DNA from: Phycicoccus avicenniae_A | GTDB lineage: Bacteria; Actinomycetota; Actinomycetes; Actinomycetales; Dermatophilaceae | Direction: 5' to 3' | Length of the DNA stretch: 64,000 nt | NCBI RefSeq assembly: GCF_050496545.1 | Contig: NZ_JBNVZV010000019.1 | Coordinates: 1 to 64,000, forward strand | Part shown: one piece after another, positions 24,590 to 33,479 of the stretch | How the letters are laid out: each line of letters opens with the position of its first letter | Position numbering within the stretch: the first letter of the stretch is position 1 | Notes under the pieces: generated by a model | What the model was told of the DNA's origin: nothing | What the model saw: only the letters and a program-made list of their open reading frames with translations | Databases searched by the model: none | Program-made: the position numbers and the translations under genes

Positions 24590-25810
24590 TCAGCGCGGGT
24601 TGTCGGTGGTGTCCTCGACCACGCGGGTCGGGTCCGACGGCCGGACGGCGTCCTCGGTGGCCGCGGGCCGAGACCGGTCCTCGGCCTGGCCGCTGTCGAC
24701 GTCCTCGCCACCGCCCTCGGTGCCCAGACCGGCACCGACGTCGACGAGGTCGTCGGTCTCGCTCGAGACGAAGCGCTCGTCGGGCTCGACGTCGGTGACG
24801 TCGACCGTCTCGACGATGAGCCGCGGCTCGGCGAAGTGGCACGCCGACAGGTGCTCTCCGTGGCCGTCCGGGCGCAGCTCGAGCTCGGGCTCGAGCGTCT
24901 TGCAGGTGTCCTGCGCCTTCCAGCACCGCGTGTGGAAGCGGCACCCCGTCGGCGGGTTCGCCGGCGACGGCACGTCACCGACGAGCACGATCTGCTCGCG
25001 CTTGCCCCGCAGGGTCGGGTCGGGCACCGGCACGGCCGACAGCAGCGCCTGCGTGTACGGGTGCGTCGGCCGCGAGTAGACCTCGTCCTCCTCGCCGAGC
25101 TCGGCCATCCGGCCGAGGTACATGACCCCGACCCGGTCCGAGATGTGGCGCACGACGGAGAGGTCGTGGGCGATGAAGACGTACGCGAGGCCGAGCTCGT
25201 CCTGGAGCTTCTCCATGAGGTTGACGACCTGGGCCTGGACGGACACGTCCAGCGCCGAGACCGGCTCGTCACAGATGAGCACCCGGGGGTTGAGCGCGAT
25301 GCCGCGCGCGATGCCGATGCGCTGACGCTGACCACCCGAGAACTGGTGCGGGTAGCGGTGGATGTGCTCGGGGTTGAGCCCGACGAGCTCGAGGAGCTCC
25401 TGGACCCGCGCCCGGCGACCGGCCTTCGGCACGGCGTCCGGGTGGATCTCGAACGGCTCACCGATGATGTCGCCGACCGTCATCCGCGGGTTGAGCGAGG
25501 TGTACGGGTCCTGGAAGACGATCTGGATGTTGCGCCGCAGCCGGCGGGTCTCCTTCGGCGAGGCACCGGACCAGTCCGCGCCCTCGAAGAACACCTTGCC
25601 GTCGGTGGGCTCCTCGAGACGCATGAGCAGCCGGCCGAGCGTGGACTTGCCACAGCCGGACTCACCGACGATGCCGAGCGTCTCACCCTTGTGCAGGTCG
25701 AAGCTGACGCCGTCGACGGCCTTGACCGCCCCGACGGTCCGCCGCAGCACCCCCTTCTTGATGGGGTAGTGCTTGACCAGGTTCTGGGCGCTGAGGACGA
25801 CCTCAGGCAT
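24590..25810 (-). CDS. dppF: Peptide ABC transporter ATP-binding protein (DppF/OppF type)
   Basis: 406 aa. Walker A GESGCGKST, Q-loop FQDPYTSLNP, signature FSGGQRQRIGIA, Walker B VLICDEPVSALD and H-loop AHDLS are intact. The C-terminal oligopeptide-family domain includes Cys residues CRFHTRC...C, typical of OppD/OppF iron-sulfur-like motifs. An extra acidic, unstructured tail of about 70 residues (about 335-406) is unusual. It is the last gene of the operon and overlaps dppD by 8 nt. Confidence 0.95.
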   Translation of the reverse strand: MPEVVLSAQNLVKHYPIKKGVLRRTVGAVKAVDGVSFDLHKGETLGIVGESGCGKSTLGRLLMRLEEPTDGKVFFEGADWSGASPKETRRLRRNIQIVFQDPYTSLNPRMTVGDIIGEPFEIHPDAVPKAGRRARVQELLELVGLNPEHIHRYPHQFSGGQRQRIGIARGIALNPRVLICDEPVSALDVSVQAQVVNLMEKLQDELGLAYVFIAHDLSVVRHISDRVGVMYLGRMAELGEEDEVYSRPTHPYTQALLSAVPVPDPTLRGKREQIVLVGDVPSPANPPTGCRFHTRCWKAQDTCKTLEPELELRPDGHGEHLSACHFAEPRLIVETVDVTDVEPDERFVSSETDDLVDVGAGLGTEGGGEDVDSGQAEDRSRPAATEDAVRPSDPTRVVEDTTDNPR

Positions 25811-26840
25811 CGACGACCTCCTCGGCGAAGTGGCAGGCCGAGAACCGGCCCGGTGCGACCTCCCGCAGCTCGGGACGGTCGGTGCGGCAGACGTCCCGGG
25901 CCATGCGGCAGCGCGGGTTGAACGCGCAGCCCGACGGGATGCGCATGAGGTTCGGCGGGAGCCCGCCGATCGCCGCGAGGGTCTGGCCCTTCTGGTCCAG
26001 GCGCGGGATCGACTCGAGCAGCCCGCGCGTGTACGGGTGTGCGGGAGAGGCGTACAGCGCGTCGACGTCGGCCTTCTCGACCAGCCGCCCGGCGTACATC
26101 ACCGTGATGCGGTCCGCGACGTCGGCGACGACGCCGAGGTCGTGGGTGATGAGGATGAGCCCCATCTGGCGCTCCTCCTGCAGCTCCTGCAGGAGGGACA
26201 TGATCTGCGCCTGCACCGTGACGTCGAGGGCGGTGGTCGGCTCGTCGGCGATGAGCACCGCCGGGTCGAGCGCGATGGCCATCGCGATCATGATGCGCTG
26301 GCGCATGCCGCCGGAGAACTGGTGCGGGTAGGCCTTGACGCGCTCGCGAGCGGCCGGGATCTGCACCCGCTCCATGAGCCGGATCGCCTGCTGCAGCGCG
26401 TCGGACTTGTTCGTCCCGCGGTGGACGCGGAACATCTCGGCGATCTGCCAGCCGACCGGGAAGACCGGGTTCAGCGAGGACAGCGCGTCCTGGAAGATCA
26501 TCGAGATCTCCGGGCCACGCGTCTTGCGCCGCTGGTCCTCCGGCATGGTCAGCAGGTCCTGGCCGCAGTAGCGGATGTGCCCCGAGGGGATGACCGCCGG
26601 CGGCATGTCGAGGATGCCCATGATCGCCTGGGCGGTCACCGACTTGCCCGACCCGGACTCCCCGAGGATGGCCAGGGACTCGCCCTGGCGCAGCTCGAAG
26701 GAGACGCCGTTGATGGCGGTGGCGATGCCGTCGGAGGTGTGGAACTCGACGAAGAGGTCGTCGACCTCGAGCAGCACCCCGTCCTGGGGCTCGTAGCGGA
26801 CGCGGCCGTCGTCGGTCCGCGTGGTGTCCTGAACCGTCAT
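25803..26840 (-). CDS. dppD: Peptide ABC transporter ATP-binding protein (DppD/OppD type)
   Basis: 345 aa. Walker A GESGSGKSV, Q-loop FQDALSSLNP, signature FSGGMRQRIMIA, Walker B VLIADEPTTALD and H-loop THDLG are complete. The C-terminal CAFNPRCRMARDVC segment is typical of the oligopeptide subfamily. ATG 26840 has a GGAGAC motif just upstream. It would pair with DppF as a heterodimeric motor driving the DppB/DppC channel. Confidence 0.95.
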   Translation of the reverse strand: MTVQDTTRTDDGRVRYEPQDGVLLEVDDLFVEFHTSDGIATAINGVSFELRQGESLAILGESGSGKSVTAQAIMGILDMPPAVIPSGHIRYCGQDLLTMPEDQRRKTRGPEISMIFQDALSSLNPVFPVGWQIAEMFRVHRGTNKSDALQQAIRLMERVQIPAARERVKAYPHQFSGGMRQRIMIAMAIALDPAVLIADEPTTALDVTVQAQIMSLLQELQEERQMGLILITHDLGVVADVADRITVMYAGRLVEKADVDALYASPAHPYTRGLLESIPRLDQKGQTLAAIGGLPPNLMRIPSGCAFNPRCRMARDVCRTDRPELREVAPGRFSACHFAEEVVDA

Positions 26841-26850
26841 GACGTCTCCT

Positions 26851-27780
26851 TCACCGGTTCTTCGGGTCGAGGGCGTCACGGACCACGTCACCGAGCATGA
26901 TGAACGCGAGGACCGCGAGGGACAGGAACAGGCTCGGGAAGAAGAGCACGTGCGGCGCGGAGCGCAGCGCGGTCACGGCCGAGCTGATGTCGACACCCCA
27001 CGACACGGTCGGGGGCTGCAGGCCGATGCCCAGGTAGGACAGCGTCGCCTCGGCCGAGATGTAGGCACCGAGGTTGATCGTCGCGACGACGATCATCGGG
27101 GCCAGCGCGTTCGGCACGATGTGCGAGCGCACCACCCGCCAGGGGCTGGCACCGAGGGCGCGCGCCGCCTGGACGTAGTCGTTCGGCTTGACCTGGATGA
27201 CGCTGCTGCGCATCAGGCGCGCCATGCTCGGCCAGCCGAGCACGACGAGGGCCAGCACGACCTTGAGGACGATCAGGTAGTAGTTGTCCGTGGCCGGCAG
27301 GGTCACGAGGACCAGCACCGCACCGAGCAGCAGCGGGATCGCGAAGAACACGTCACCGATGCGCGAGAGCAGGGTGTCGGTCCAGCCGCCGGCGTAGCCG
27401 GCGAAGACCCCGATGATGCCGCCGACGAGCGTGGTGCCGATGGTCGTCAGCAGGCCGACGAGGATCGAGGCACGTGCGCCGTAGATGCAGCGGGCGTAGA
27501 TGTCGTAGCCCTGGCCGTCGCGGCCGAACCAGGCATCGGCGCCCGGGGTGATCCGCGCCTCGCGCAGGATCGCCTCGGTCGGGTCGGTGCTCGTGAACAG
27601 GCTCGGCCAGGCGGCCATGAGGAGGAACACGAAGATCAGCGCGGAGGAGACCCAGAACAACGGGTTCTTGCGCATGGCCCGCCAGGCGTCGGACGCGAGC
27701 GAGCGTGCGGGCCCGGCGTCGCCACCCTCGGGGGCGGTCGGGGCCGCGGCGGTGGTCTCGGCGATGGCGGCGTCACTCAT
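26851..27780 (-). CDS. dppC: Peptide ABC transporter permease (DppC type)
   Basis: 309-aa inner-membrane permease with a cytosolic N-terminal extension, a first TM (WVSSALIFVFLLMAAW), a periplasmic loop, and five further TMs. The EAA loop for ATPase contact is visible as YVQAARALGASPWRVVRSHI. It overlaps the end of dppB by 8 nt. Confidence 0.95.
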   Translation of the reverse strand: MSDAAIAETTAAAPTAPEGGDAGPARSLASDAWRAMRKNPLFWVSSALIFVFLLMAAWPSLFTSTDPTEAILREARITPGADAWFGRDGQGYDIYARCIYGARASILVGLLTTIGTTLVGGIIGVFAGYAGGWTDTLLSRIGDVFFAIPLLLGAVLVLVTLPATDNYYLIVLKVVLALVVLGWPSMARLMRSSVIQVKPNDYVQAARALGASPWRVVRSHIVPNALAPMIVVATINLGAYISAEATLSYLGIGLQPPTVSWGVDISSAVTALRSAPHVLFFPSLFLSLAVLAFIMLGDVVRDALDPKNR

Positions 27781-28702
27781 GGCTGATCCTCGGGTCGAGC
27801 AGGCCGTACAGGAGGTCGACGAGCAGGTTGACGACGAGGTAGACGATGACGAGCAGCGTCACCGCGCCGACGACCGAGGCGCCGTCACGGACCCGGATCG
27901 CGCGGAACACGTAGCCGCCGATGCCCGGGATGTTGAAGATGCCCTCGGTGACGACCGCGCCCGCGAGCAGGGCCCCGAAGTCGAACCCGATGAAGGTGAC
28001 GACGGGGATGAGCGAGTTGCGCAGGGCGTGCAGGCCGATGGCACGACGCTTGGTCAGGCCCTTGGCGACCGCCGTGCGCACGTAGTCGGCGCGCAGGTTC
28101 TCGACGAGGTTGGTGCGCATGAGCCGCGCGACGTAGGCCACCGAGATGGAGCCGAGCACCATGGCCGGCAGCAGCAGCTCGTAGACCGTCGGGTTCGCCG
28201 AGGTCACCGTGACCGGGAACCACCCGGCCTTGACCCCGAGCCAGTACTGGGCGAGGTTGCCGACGACGAAGATGGGGATCGAGATCAGCACCAGCGTGGA
28301 GACCAGGACGAGGTTGTCGAGGAAGCCTCCGCGTCTGATGCCTGTGAGGACGCCGGCGAGGATGCCGACCCCCGTCTCGATGAGCACGGCCAGCAGCGCG
28401 AGCTTCCCGGTGACGGGGACGCGCAGCTTGAGCTGCTCGGTGACGGGGATGCCGTTCGAGGTCTCGCCGAGGTCGCCCTTGGCGAGGTTGACGAGGTACT
28501 TGCCGTACTGGACCGGCAGCGGCTTGTCGAGGTTGTACTTCTGGATGTACGCGGCGCGGAAGGCCGCCGAGCAGGGGCGCTCTCCGCACTTGCCCGCGAC
28601 GGGGTCACCCGGTAGGGCGAAGACCATCGCGAAGATGAGGAACGTGGCGCCGAGAACCACCGGGATCATCTGGAGGATCCGTCGGATGATGTACGTGCCC
28701 AT
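27773..28702 (-). CDS. dppB: Peptide ABC transporter permease (DppB type)
   Basis: 309-aa inner-membrane permease. TM1 is IPVVLGATFLIFAMVFALPG, followed by the large extracytoplasmic loop with NLDKPLPVQYGKYL, then the core TMs and the EAA loop YVRTAVAKGLTKRRAIGLHA. ATG 28702 is preferred because AGGAGG sits 5 nt upstream; an in-frame GTG at 28708 lies inside that Shine-Dalgarno. The extra C.....C pair in the first loop (GKCGERPCSAA) is typical of actinobacterial members. Confidence 0.95.
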   Translation of the reverse strand: MGTYIIRRILQMIPVVLGATFLIFAMVFALPGDPVAGKCGERPCSAAFRAAYIQKYNLDKPLPVQYGKYLVNLAKGDLGETSNGIPVTEQLKLRVPVTGKLALLAVLIETGVGILAGVLTGIRRGGFLDNLVLVSTLVLISIPIFVVGNLAQYWLGVKAGWFPVTVTSANPTVYELLLPAMVLGSISVAYVARLMRTNLVENLRADYVRTAVAKGLTKRRAIGLHALRNSLIPVVTFIGFDFGALLAGAVVTEGIFNIPGIGGYVFRAIRVRDGASVVGAVTLLVIVYLVVNLLVDLLYGLLDPRISHE

Positions 28703-28848
28703 CGTCACCTCCTGAGGACTCGGGACACCTCGTCCGTGGTGGGACGACAGCGTCGGGTTGGGGTACCGGGGATGAACCTAGACCATGCATCCGGACGGTG
28801 GTAGCAGCGGGACCCGGCATCCTCGCGCACCCCGGCCCGGACACGGCC

Positions 28849-28880
28849 GTCGGCCTGCCAGCAGCTGCTGACAGGCCGAC
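28849..28880 (-). terminator. Stem-loop between dppA and dppB (partial terminator or mRNA-stability stem)
   Basis: GTCGGCCTG / CAGGCCGAC arms (9 bp, extendable to 10 bp outwards) enclose a second palindrome CAGCAGCTGCTG. It is located 33 nt past the dppA stop within a gap of about 211 nt. It could lower permease and ATPase expression relative to the binding protein. Confidence 0.65.
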
Positions 28881-28913
28881 GACGCGTGGAGAGGGACCTG
28901 ACGGTTCCTCAGG

Positions 28914-30572
28914 TCACTTGACCGCCACCGACGTGAAGTCGATGGTGCCGAAGGCGGTGATCTTCACCCCGGTGACCTTGTCCGACCAGCCCATGGTGGT
29001 CTTGCCGTACCACATGGGGATCGCCGGCATGTCGGTCGCGAGGAGCGCCTCGGCCTGCTGGTACTTCGTGTTGGCCGCAGCGGCGTCCTGCTCGGCAGCC
29101 GCCTCACCGAGGAGCTTGTCGAACTCCGGGTTGGAGTAGTCGCCATCGTTCGAGGACGCGCCGGTCTTGAAGATCGGGGCGAGGAAGTTCTCGATCGACG
29201 GGTAGTCCATCTGCCAGCCGGTGCGGAACATGCCCTTCATCTTGCGGTCGCCGATCTGCGTCCGGAAGGTCGCGAAGTCGACGACACCGGTGGCGACGCA
29301 CTCGACGCCCAGGGCCTGCTTGATGCTGTTGCAGGTGGCCTCGGTCCAGTCCTTGTGCGCGGCGTCCGCGTTGTAGGACAGGGTCATCTTGCCGCCCTTG
29401 AAGCCGCCGGCCTCCTGGAGGAGGGCCTTGGCCTTGGCCGCGTCGTACTTGCAGAACTCACCGCACTGGTCGGCCTTGTAGCCGTCGACGACCGGGGAGA
29501 CCCAGCCGGTGGCCGGCTTGCGGGTGTTGTTGAAGATCTGCTTGACGATGGTGTCGCGGTCGATCGCCATGGAGATGGCGTGACGGATCTTCGGGTCCGC
29601 GTAGTTCGGGTCGACCTTGGTCGGCGCGAAGGTGACCGTCTGGATGACACCGGTCTCCTTCTCCGCGTTGCGGTCCGGGAGGTCCTGCTTGTACTTCTCA
29701 CCGATCAGCGCGCTGGTCGGGATCTCGTCCGTGATGTCCAGGTTGTTCGCGATCACGTCGTTGTACGCCGCGTCGGACTGCTGGTAGATCTTGAACGTGA
29801 TCTTGTCGACCTTGCCGCCGAAGTCACCGCTGTAGTCGGCGAACTTGGACAGGACGATCGACTGCTCCTTGTTCCACGCGTCCAGCTTGTACGGACCCGA
29901 GCCGACCGGCTTGTCGCCGAAGGCCTTCGGGTCGGTGAAGAACACGTCGGGGAGCGGCGAGAACGCCGAGTAGCCGAGACGGACCGGGAGGTTCGAGACC
30001 TTCTCGGAGGTCTTGATCGTGAAGGTCGTGTCGTCGACGACCTTGAGGCCGGTCAGCTCCTTGGCCTTCGCGACGCCGGCGCCGGCGCACGGGTCGTCGC
30101 CCTCACCGGTGCACTGGAGGTCGCCGAAGCCCTCGATGGGCTCCATGAAGTAGCCGCTGCTCTGGCCGTTGGGGGCGTAGGCGGCGTAGTTCCAGGCGTC
30201 GACGAAGTTCTTGGCCTTGATGTCGGTGCCGTCGTGGAACTTGCGGCCGGTCTTCAGCTTGACCGTGAAGTTCTGGTTGTCCGTCGTCTCGATGGACTCC
30301 GCGAGGTCGTTCTCGGGCTTGGCGGTCTCCGCGTCGTAGTGGACCAGCTTCGAGAAGATCGCGTCGATGACGTTGCCACCGCAGGTCTCCGTCGTGTTGC
30401 TGGGGACGAGCGGGTTCTCCGGGTTGCAGCCACGGACGGTGATCTCGCCACCCGTCTTGCCACCCGCCGCCGAGCTCTCGCCGCCACCACTGTCCCCGCT
30501 GCCACAACCGGCAGCGAGAAGAGCGACTGCGGACATGGCCGCAACAGCGACCGTGCGAGCAGTTCCTCGCAT
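28914..30572 (-). CDS. dppA: Peptide ABC transporter substrate-binding lipoprotein (DppA/OppA family, SBP_bac_5)
   Basis: 552-aa extracytoplasmic solute-binding protein. The signal peptide ends with lipobox LLAAGC (Cys23), so it is anchored as a lipoprotein. A Gly/Ser-rich linker follows, then the family-5 fold with the characteristic VGSGPYKLDAW, KIRHAISMAIDRDTIVKQIF and GMFRTGWQMDYP motifs. Multiple Cys in the mature part (RGCNPENP, TETCGGN, CTGEGDDPC, CGEFC) probably form disulfides. ATG 30572 follows AGGAGG. It is the first gene of the operon dppA-B-C-D-F. Confidence 0.95.
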   Translation of the reverse strand: MRGTARTVAVAAMSAVALLAAGCGSGDSGGGESSAAGGKTGGEITVRGCNPENPLVPSNTTETCGGNVIDAIFSKLVHYDAETAKPENDLAESIETTDNQNFTVKLKTGRKFHDGTDIKAKNFVDAWNYAAYAPNGQSSGYFMEPIEGFGDLQCTGEGDDPCAGAGVAKAKELTGLKVVDDTTFTIKTSEKVSNLPVRLGYSAFSPLPDVFFTDPKAFGDKPVGSGPYKLDAWNKEQSIVLSKFADYSGDFGGKVDKITFKIYQQSDAAYNDVIANNLDITDEIPTSALIGEKYKQDLPDRNAEKETGVIQTVTFAPTKVDPNYADPKIRHAISMAIDRDTIVKQIFNNTRKPATGWVSPVVDGYKADQCGEFCKYDAAKAKALLQEAGGFKGGKMTLSYNADAAHKDWTEATCNSIKQALGVECVATGVVDFATFRTQIGDRKMKGMFRTGWQMDYPSIENFLAPIFKTGASSNDGDYSNPEFDKLLGEAAAEQDAAAANTKYQQAEALLATDMPAIPMWYGKTTMGWSDKVTGVKITAFGTIDFTSVAVK

Positions 30573-30794
30573 GGATGTCCTCCTGTGTGAAGTGGTCGCC
30601 ACCCGGTGTCGAGTGGCCATAACCCTGAGCTGCCCCGGTCGGGTGCACCTCGATTGGCAGCGCCCTCCGGCGTGCGCGGTCCACACAACACCACGAACCG
30701 CCCCGAGGGAAGTTCCGTGAGCGGCCGATACCCGATTGTGACCGAAGTGCGACCGACTCGTCCCCGACGCCGGAAGATCTTCGGCGCGAGCGGC

Positions 30795-30800
30795 TACGGT
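30795..30800 (+). promoter_or_regulatory. -10 hexamer, leaderless-type, for hisN
   Basis: TACGGT followed by 7 nt and GTG 30808. This spacing is used to choose the hisN start. Confidence 0.45.
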
Positions 30801-30807
30801 GAGGCTC

Positions 30808-31623
30808 GTGCCCGGCTACGACGACGACCTCCGCCTCGCCCACGTCCTGGCCGACGCGGTCGAGCGGATCACGATCGAACGCTTCCGCGCGGAGGACCTG
30901 CGGGTCGAGACCAAGCCCGACCTCACCCTCGTCAGCGACGCCGACCGCGACGCCGAGGAGCTGGTCCGCTCCCAGCTCAAGCGCACCCGCCCGCGCGACG
31001 CCGTCGTCGGCGAGGAGCTGCCCCCCACCGGGTCCAGCCCGCGCCAGTGGGTCATCGACCCCATCGACGGCACCCACAACTTCGTCCGCGGCGTGCCGGT
31101 CTGGGCCACCCTCATCGCCCTGGTCGACGACGGCGTCCCGGTGCTCGGTCTGGTCGCCGCGCCGGCGCTGGGGCGCCGGTGGTGGGCCACGCTCGGCAGC
31201 GGGGCGTGGGCCGGCCGCAGCCTCACCAGCGCCAAGCGCCTCCACGTCTCGGGCGTCTCCCGGCTCGAGGACGCCTCGCTCTCGTTGTCGAGCACCACCT
31301 CGTGGGCCGACATCGGCCGGATGGACGCCGTCCTCGCCCTGGCCCGCACCTGCTGGCGCGAGCGCGCCTTCGGTGACTTCTGGTCCTACATGCTGCTGGC
31401 CGAGGGGGCGGTCGACATCGCCGCCGAGCCCGACCTCGCCGTCTACGACATGGCCGCGCTCGTCCCCATCGTCACCGAGGCGGGGGGTCGCTTCACCTCG
31501 GTGGACGGCGTCGACGGCCCGTTCGGGGGCAACGCCCTGGCCACCAACGGCATCCTCCACGACGAGGTGCTGGCCCGGCTCGCCGGCGGCGGGCGCCCCT
31601 CGGTGGTCCCCTCCGGCGACTGA
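30808..31623 (+). CDS. hisN: Histidinol-phosphatase (inositol monophosphatase family)
   Basis: A 271-aa Mg-dependent phosphatase. Metal-site motifs are GEELPP (Glu), IDPIDGTHNFVRG (the IMPase signature) and YDMAALVPIVTEAGG (distal Asp). In actinobacteria the gene of this subgroup next to aroA-rsgA is usually the histidinol-phosphatase of histidine synthesis; substrate specificity is inferred from that context. GTG 30808 fits the TACGGT -10 seven bases earlier; GTG 30799 is an alternative adding three residues. Confidence 0.88.
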   Translation: MPGYDDDLRLAHVLADAVERITIERFRAEDLRVETKPDLTLVSDADRDAEELVRSQLKRTRPRDAVVGEELPPTGSSPRQWVIDPIDGTHNFVRGVPVWATLIALVDDGVPVLGLVAAPALGRRWWATLGSGAWAGRSLTSAKRLHVSGVSRLEDASLSLSSTTSWADIGRMDAVLALARTCWRERAFGDFWSYMLLAEGAVDIAAEPDLAVYDMAALVPIVTEAGGRFTSVDGVDGPFGGNALATNGILHDEVLARLAGGGRPSVVPSGD

Positions 31624-31630
31624 CACACCG

Positions 31631-32110
31631 TCAGAACAGGGCGTCCTGGTCCGCCGCGGTGGCCACGCCCTCGAGGCGGAGCAGCAGGGCCTTGCGCTCC
31701 AGACCGCCCGCGTAGCCGGTCAGCGTGCCGTCGGACCCGACGACGCGGTGGCACGGCAGCACGACCGGCAGCGGGTTGGCGCCGTTGGCCGCGCCGACCG
31801 CGCGCGAGGCGCCGGCGGGCAGGCCGAGCAGCCGGGCCAGCGCGCCGTAGGTGGTCGTGGTGCCCCACGGGACGTCGGCCAGAGCGGTCCACACCCGCTG
31901 CTGGAACGCGGTGCCGACCGGCCGCAGGGGCAGGTCGAAGACCCGACGCCGCCCCTCGAAGTACTCGCCCAGCTGGATCCGGGCCTCCCGCAGGACGTCC
32001 GTGCCCTCGCGCCGCGTGCCGGGCGTGCCGTCCGATGCCGCGTCGAAGCGGATGCCGACGAGCGCCCCGTCCCGGGCGAGGAGCTCCAGCCGCCCGATCG
32101 GCGACGGCAT
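31631..32110 (-). CDS. ogt: Methylated-DNA--[protein]-cysteine S-methyltransferase
   Basis: Direct-reversal DNA repair protein: transfers the O6-alkyl group of guanine to its active Cys in VVLPCHRVVGSDG. An AFQQRVWTALADVPWGTTTTYG winged-helix region with GASRAVGAANGANPLP completes the family pattern. It has 159 aa from ATG 32110; a TTG at 32146 would give 171 aa with 11 nt overlap of the upstream peptidase gene, and cannot be excluded. It probably forms one transcript with the two M16 peptidase genes. Confidence 0.92.
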   Translation of the reverse strand: MPSPIGRLELLARDGALVGIRFDAASDGTPGTRREGTDVLREARIQLGEYFEGRRRVFDLPLRPVGTAFQQRVWTALADVPWGTTTTYGALARLLGLPAGASRAVGAANGANPLPVVLPCHRVVGSDGTLTGYAGGLERKALLLRLEGVATAADQDALF

Positions 32111-32135
32111 GACGAGCGAGGACGCCCCGACGGGG

Positions 32136-33479
32136 TCAGCGGGCAACGGTGGTCACCGGGCCCGGCACCCGGCCCTCGAGGTCGGGGACGATGCTCGCCG
32201 CGTCCCCGACGAGCACGACGGTCCACTCCCCCGTGACCGTGCGCCGGTACGCGGCGTCGAGGTCGTCACGCGTGAGGGCGGAGACGGCGGCGAGGTTGCG
32301 GGTCGTGAAGTCGAGGGGCAGCCCCTCCAGCGCCAGCGCCGCCGTCTCGTCGGCGACCGTGTCGGCCGTGGCGTACCGACCCGGCGCGGTCTTCGCGACG
32401 TAGTCGACGCCCGTGCGCAGCTCGGTGTCGGAGAACCCCTCCCGCGCGCCGTCGAGGATGTCGAGCAGGATGCCGACCGCCTCGCCGGTCACCTCCGAGC
32501 GCACCGAGCCCGACGTGACGAACGAGCCACCGGCCACGCGCGGCCGGAAGGAGGCCCGGACGCCGTAGGTGTAGCCCTTCTCCTCGCGGAGGACGGCGTC
32601 GATGCGGGCGTTGGGCGAGCCGCCGACGACGAACGAGAGCACCGGGTGCGGCGCCCATCCGTGCGGGGTGGAGCGGTCGGGGCCGGGGCAGGAGACGACC
32701 ATCTCGGTCTGCACCGCGCCGGGCCGGTCGACGACGACCACGCGGGCGCGGTCGGGTGCGGGCACCGGGGCGAGCGCGGCCGGCGGCGCGACGTGGTCGG
32801 GTGCGGTCCACTCCCCCAGGGACGCCGCGACGAGGTCGAGGGCGGGGACGCCCGAGAGGTCACCGGCGACGACGAGCGTCGCCCCCTGCGGGCCGACGGT
32901 GCGGGCGTGCCGGGCGACCATGTCCTCGCGGGTCATCGCCGAGACCGTCTCGACGGTGCCGGCCGCGGGACGGGAGGCGCGGTCGGAGGCGTCCCACTGT
33001 GTGCGGGCCGTCTCTCGCGCGGCGCGGTGGGCACCCGACGCGCGCTCCTGCTCGATCTCGGCGAGCCGGCTGCGCAGGATGCGACGCACCTCGTCCTCGG
33101 GGAAGACGGGCTTCGCCAGGGCATCGGTGAGGAGCCGGGTCGCGGTGGCCAGGTGGGACTGCGGCACGTCGACGTCGACCAGCAGCCCACCGTCGGAGAC
33201 CCCTGCCCCGAGGGCCATCCCGTGGCGCTCGAGCAGCTCGGCGAACTCCTCGGGGTCGTGGTCCTCGGTGCCCTCGTCGAGCAGGCGGGCCATCATCGAG
33301 GACACGCCCTCGACGGCCCGCTCCTCGGTGGCCAGCGACGTCGGGACGACGAGGCGCATCGAGACGACGTACTGGCCGGGCAGGTCGTGCAGCAGGACGC
33401 GCAGGCCGTTGGGGAGGCGGTGCTCGGTGGCGGCGGGGAAGGTCCAGGGGGCCGGCGGCAGGACGACGGGGCGGCTCAC
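32136..33479 (-). CDS. M16 family peptidase-like protein, non-catalytic subunit
   Basis: 447-aa insulinase-fold protein with LPNGLRVLLHD at the N-terminus. The position where HxxEH should follow reads GVSSMMARLLDEGT, so the zinc site is missing. The C-terminal R/Y pair region (EEKGYTYGVRASF) is intact, which is typical of the inactive partner in heterodimeric M16B peptidases. The GTG start overlaps the stop of the catalytic subunit gene (GTGA), so the two are coupled. Confidence 0.9.
   Translation of the reverse strand: MSRPVVLPPAPWTFPAATEHRLPNGLRVLLHDLPGQYVVSMRLVVPTSLATEERAVEGVSSMMARLLDEGTEDHDPEEFAELLERHGMALGAGVSDGGLLVDVDVPQSHLATATRLLTDALAKPVFPEDEVRRILRSRLAEIEQERASGAHRAARETARTQWDASDRASRPAAGTVETVSAMTREDMVARHARTVGPQGATLVVAGDLSGVPALDLVAASLGEWTAPDHVAPPAALAPVPAPDRARVVVVDRPGAVQTEMVVSCPGPDRSTPHGWAPHPVLSFVVGGSPNARIDAVLREEKGYTYGVRASFRPRVAGGSFVTSGSVRSEVTGEAVGILLDILDGAREGFSDTELRTGVDYVAKTAPGRYATADTVADETAALALEGLPLDFTTRNLAAVSALTRDDLDAAYRRTVTGEWTVVLVGDAASIVPDLEGRVPGPVTTVAR

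Noticed and set aside
23539..25461. 640-codon minus-strand frame spanning rsgA and dppF
   Set aside because: Ser/Arg/Thr-rich out-of-frame translation of both recognised genes.
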